Shown: one piece after another, positions 4,037 to 6,247 of the stretch
Layout: the number at the start of each line of letters is the position of its first letter
How positions within the stretch are numbered: the stretch's first letter is position 1
Assembly (NCBI GenBank): GCA_030688705.1
Contig: JAUYJH010000094.1
Location: 1-6,247 of the forward strand
Direction of reading: 5' to 3'
DNA: 6,247 nt
Origin: Deltaproteobacteria bacterium
GTDB taxonomy: Bacteria; UBA10199; SPLOWO2-01-44-7
The notes under the pieces: model-generated
What the model was told of the DNA's origin: nothing
Database searches by the model: none
What the model saw: the letters and a program-made list of their open reading frames with translations, nothing else
Program-made: the position numbers and the translations under genes

Positions 4037-6247
4037 GTTGTAACCGAGAGGGACACGCAAAAGTTCATTGGTGGCACTCATCACAATCCTAAATTCGGTG
4101 GGGCATTGTACGGCGCGGTCGTGAACGCCATCGCCATCGCAGTCGGCTACAAACGGGTGGCAGTCGAGTCCGCCGAAGATGCCGTTGATAGAGGAAGGGA
4201 GTAACCCCAAACTTTGTTCAGAATTTAATATATCCCAATCTCCACTATTCGATTTAATAGCTACATAAGAACTACCATACCAACCAAAAAGTGGAATAGA
4301 TCCATTCCCTGATAATGAGGTAAACCTATCTCCATCCCTGTTCCAAACTCCGCTTATGTTGTCATTGGGATATAAATACCACAGTTCACCTTCTCCAGAC
4401 AGACCATCCGGAATTTTATGCAACAATAAGCTCCCAACTTGTTCAGAGGACGGCAAATAAGCCCACCCGGGTGCCTGCGAAAGTTCGGCCGCAGTCAGAT
4501 AAGTGACATTCTGATCAAAGGTTCCGTAATCGCTCTGCAAGGGTCCGCCGAAATCGATGCTCCAAATGCCGTCGCTTCGGGCCAAAGCCAAATCGATCCA
4601 TCCATCGCTGTTATAATCCCCCGGCAGGGGCCTTGCGTATTTTGTTGCCCAAACATTTCGGTTCAGTTCATCACGATACGGATGCGTTACCTGTCGATCC
4701 CAGGTCCATGGTCCCTGGTCCACGGTCCTTAGTCCCAGCAATTTGGCATTCATAAATTTGATGTACCAAACGCCGTGTTCTTTATCATAAACCGCAAGAT
4801 CAGTGCGGCCGTCGCTGTTGTAATCTTCGGTCACCGGCCAAAGCCAGCGGGTACTGATGGCCGGCGGGGTGATCTGTACATCCCACGCCCCCAGTCCGTT
4901 TTTCGAGGAGAGATCGATCTGCCATTTTGCTTTGGTCCAATTCACCAGATCGGCCTTGCCGTCACCGTCAAAATCGAGCGGCTTGGCAATCTTCAAACCG
5001 GCCGGCCATATTGCTCCGGCAACGCAATCATAATCAGAGCGGGCAACATCCAGCGGCATACAGCGCATATTTTTGCAAAGATTGCTGATTTGCTCGCCGG
5101 TTTCCAAAACGCAAGTTGCCGTTTCGGGGCACGATGGATCAGAAGTTTCAAAATCCCACAGATTACAAACCAACCCCACACCCCTGTTGCGTAACGCCAA
5201 TCTTCTGCTCCCCCCAATTTCATCCCCCCGCGCCAATTCGGGAAAGTCGCGGCGGATGCCGGTCCAAAAGGAATCAAAAAGATCAATCACCGCGTCCATC
5301 CGCGGCTGGCGGCCTATTCTGCAACCATTGTCACCCACAGCATCGACACCCGACTGCACCAAAATGTCTTTAATCTTTTGCGGCGTCAGATATTTGTGAG
5401 TCCCCATCTGTTGTTTGCCGTAGCTTTGCAGAAGAGCGGCGGCGCCGGCAATAATCGCCGATGAGGCTGAAGTGCCGCCGAATTTATTGGTATAAAAAGT
5501 ATTTGGATTGTTGGGATTATTGTCAAAGGGGGGTGTCCCTTCCCAATCAAAAACACTCGGATAGCTGGTTGTGACAATCCCGGAGCCCCACGAATAAAGA
5601 TCGATGCGATTGCCGCAGTTGCTTGCCGCCAACTTTTGGCGGCTGGCCCCCATAGAGGCGCCGACCATGATGGCCCCGCTGTTTTCTCTGGAGAGATCAT
5701 GGCTTCCTTCGAAATAGACAGGATCGGTGTCGTAGTTGACGGTGTGATGTCCGGCTGCCTCGACCACAGTTACACCCGCCGCTGTAGCCGCCTCAAATGC
5801 TGCAAAAGCGGCAGGGCTTACTTCAACAGCGACTGGAGTGTTATTAGCGCCCAGAGCTGGGGCGGCGCAAAGGTAGATGGTTCCACCAAATAAGTCTATG
5901 GAGGCTGCCCCCTCACAGCCACCGTCATCGCCATCGGTCAGAAACTCACTTTGATTCGCCATCCCTCGTGTCCCATGATTATCGTTATTTGCTGCCAAAA
6001 TACCCAACATGGCAGTACCATGAGCAATATCGAAATCGGGACACCGTTCTCTTCTTCCCGGCTTTATAAGAGGACTTCTGGGAAGATCTTCATGGTCGGT
6101 GTTCCAAGCACATTCGCCAGCATGGACTATTCGAACATTGTTCCCCAAAACCTCCTTCTCCCACATCGCCTCAAAGCTCAATCCCCCCGTCGTTTCATAT
6201 CTCCCCAAATACCCCTGCTGGCCGCTTAAATCGGGAATGCTTTCAAT
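3857..6247 (-). CDS. subtilisin-family (S8) serine protease with C-terminal FG-GAP/VCBS repeats, 5' end missing
   Basis: The frame is open from the window edge (6247) to TAA at 3857-3859: 796 residues, numbered here from the edge; start and any signal peptide lie outside. Residues about 36-325 are an S8 domain. HEDL (52-55) follows GEC, with Glu45 where the catalytic Asp is usual; His76 is in AHGTAMLG and Ser260 in GGTSASS; AAGHH (164-168) has His167 where the oxyanion Asn of AAGN is expected. Calcium-loop repeats follow: DFDGDGKAD (425), DYNSDGRTD (475), DYNSDGWID (544) and DCDGDGVHD (702), as in integrin-like propellers. A Cys-containing linker lies about 345-405. The last 59 residues are duplicated at 606-785. 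It is probably secreted. Proteolysis is likely but unproven given the altered residues. A 7-bp tandem array (4703-4737) and a low-GC block (4201-4440) lie inside it. Confidence 0.9.
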   Translation of the reverse strand: MESIPDLSGQQGYLGRYETTGGLSFEAMWEKEVLGNNVRIVHAGECAWNTDHEDLPRSPLIKPGRRERCPDFDIAHGTAMLGILAANNDNHGTRGMANQSEFLTDGDDGGCEGAASIDLFGGTIYLCAAPALGANNTPVAVEVSPAAFAAFEAATAAGVTVVEAAGHHTVNYDTDPVYFEGSHDLSRENSGAIMVGASMGASRQKLAASNCGNRIDLYSWGSGIVTTSYPSVFDWEGTPPFDNNPNNPNTFYTNKFGGTSASSAIIAGAAALLQSYGKQQMGTHKYLTPQKIKDILVQSGVDAVGDNGCRIGRQPRMDAVIDLFDSFWTGIRRDFPELARGDEIGGSRRLALRNRGVGLVCNLWDFETSDPSCPETATCVLETGEQISNLCKNMRCMPLDVARSDYDCVAGAIWPAGLKIAKPLDFDGDGKADLVNWTKAKWQIDLSSKNGLGAWDVQITPPAISTRWLWPVTEDYNSDGRTDLAVYDKEHGVWYIKFMNAKLLGLRTVDQGPWTWDRQVTHPYRDELNRNVWATKYARPLPGDYNSDGWIDLALARSDGIWSIDFGGPLQSDYGTFDQNVTYLTAAELSQAPGWAYLPSSEQVGSLLLHKIPDGLSGEGELWYLYPNDNISGVWNRDGDRFTSLSGNGSIPLFGWYGSSYVAIKSNSGDWDILNSEQSLGLLPSSINGIFGGLDCHPFVADCDGDGVHDRAVQCPTEFRIVMSATNELLRVPLGYNTTEFSLPGKIYTGGISYSTVQQWIQYQLNTSPAAPIIPVDMAQPSFCTLPWASQMPECR
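4703..4737 (-). repeat. degenerate heptanucleotide tandem repeat inside the subtilase propeller
   Basis: On the plus strand five 7-bp units run in series: GGTCCAT, GGTCCCT, GGTCCAC, GGTCCTT, AGTCCCA. They encode part of GLRTVDQGPWTW between the second and third calcium-loop repeats. Period seven is not a multiple of three, so gain or loss of one unit would shift the frame. The units have diverged, which should lower slippage today. Confidence 0.75.

Noticed and set aside
4775..5194. Plus-strand open frame of 139 codons opposite the subtilase
   Set aside because: It is antisense to well-supported S8 linker and FG-GAP coding sequence, with no recognisable motif or ribosome site of its own.
5073..5399. 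Plus-strand open frames opposite the S8 domain
   Set aside because: Low-complexity Pro/Arg/Ser translation typical of a shadow frame; the minus strand here encodes the end of the S8 domain.
6206..6208. TTG at 6208 as the start of the subtilase
   Set aside because: The frame stays open to the window edge, and S8 proteins of this type need a leader or propeptide ahead, so the true start lies outside the window.

Overview
The window holds two transcription units facing opposite ways, with debris between them. GC content, cell-surface families (subtilase with FG-GAP repeats, beta-helix, beta-barrel), a Myxo-CTERM-like C-terminal tail and a dispersed repeat of the 'CATTGCGAGGAGC' kind suggest a Gram-negative bacterium, perhaps a deltaproteobacterial-type or uncultivated lineage. 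This is inference; no taxonomic marker gene is present.

Left edge, plus strand (3-435): the 3' end of an unrecognised gene overlaps by one base the start of a 70-residue two-helix membrane protein, followed by a weak terminator-like hairpin. Next comes a graveyard (about 455-785): a frameshifted scrap that reads like an Rhs/YD-repeat protein, carrying a dispersed palindromic repeat, then a 180-bp copy of the 3' end of the subtilase gene found at the other end of the window.

Centre and right, minus strand (814-6247), in transcription order: (i) a large subtilisin-family (S8) protein open at the window's right edge, with a variant active site and C-terminal FG-GAP/VCBS calcium-loop repeats; (ii) 60 bp downstream, a 426-residue protein with a Cys-containing helical front half and a probable beta-barrel rear half; (iii) after a 217-bp gap with palindromic sequence and a possible promoter, a 494-residue secreted beta-helix protein with an EF-hand loop, a Gly/Ser/acidic linker and a C-terminal Cys-Gly / transmembrane / basic tail typical of sorted surface proteins. 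Together they look like a cell-surface or secretion module: a protease-propeller, an outer-membrane-type barrel and an anchored surface protein. Nothing in the sequence proves they cooperate.

The most unusual points are the inverted copy of the subtilase tail that brackets genes (ii) and (iii), whose differences are mostly synonymous; a degenerate 7-bp tandem repeat inside the subtilase propeller, coinciding with an insertion relative to sister repeats; a His where the oxyanion-hole Asn is expected; and a sharp 240-bp GC trough within the same gene. No tRNA, rRNA, CRISPR array, transposase or integrase was seen.
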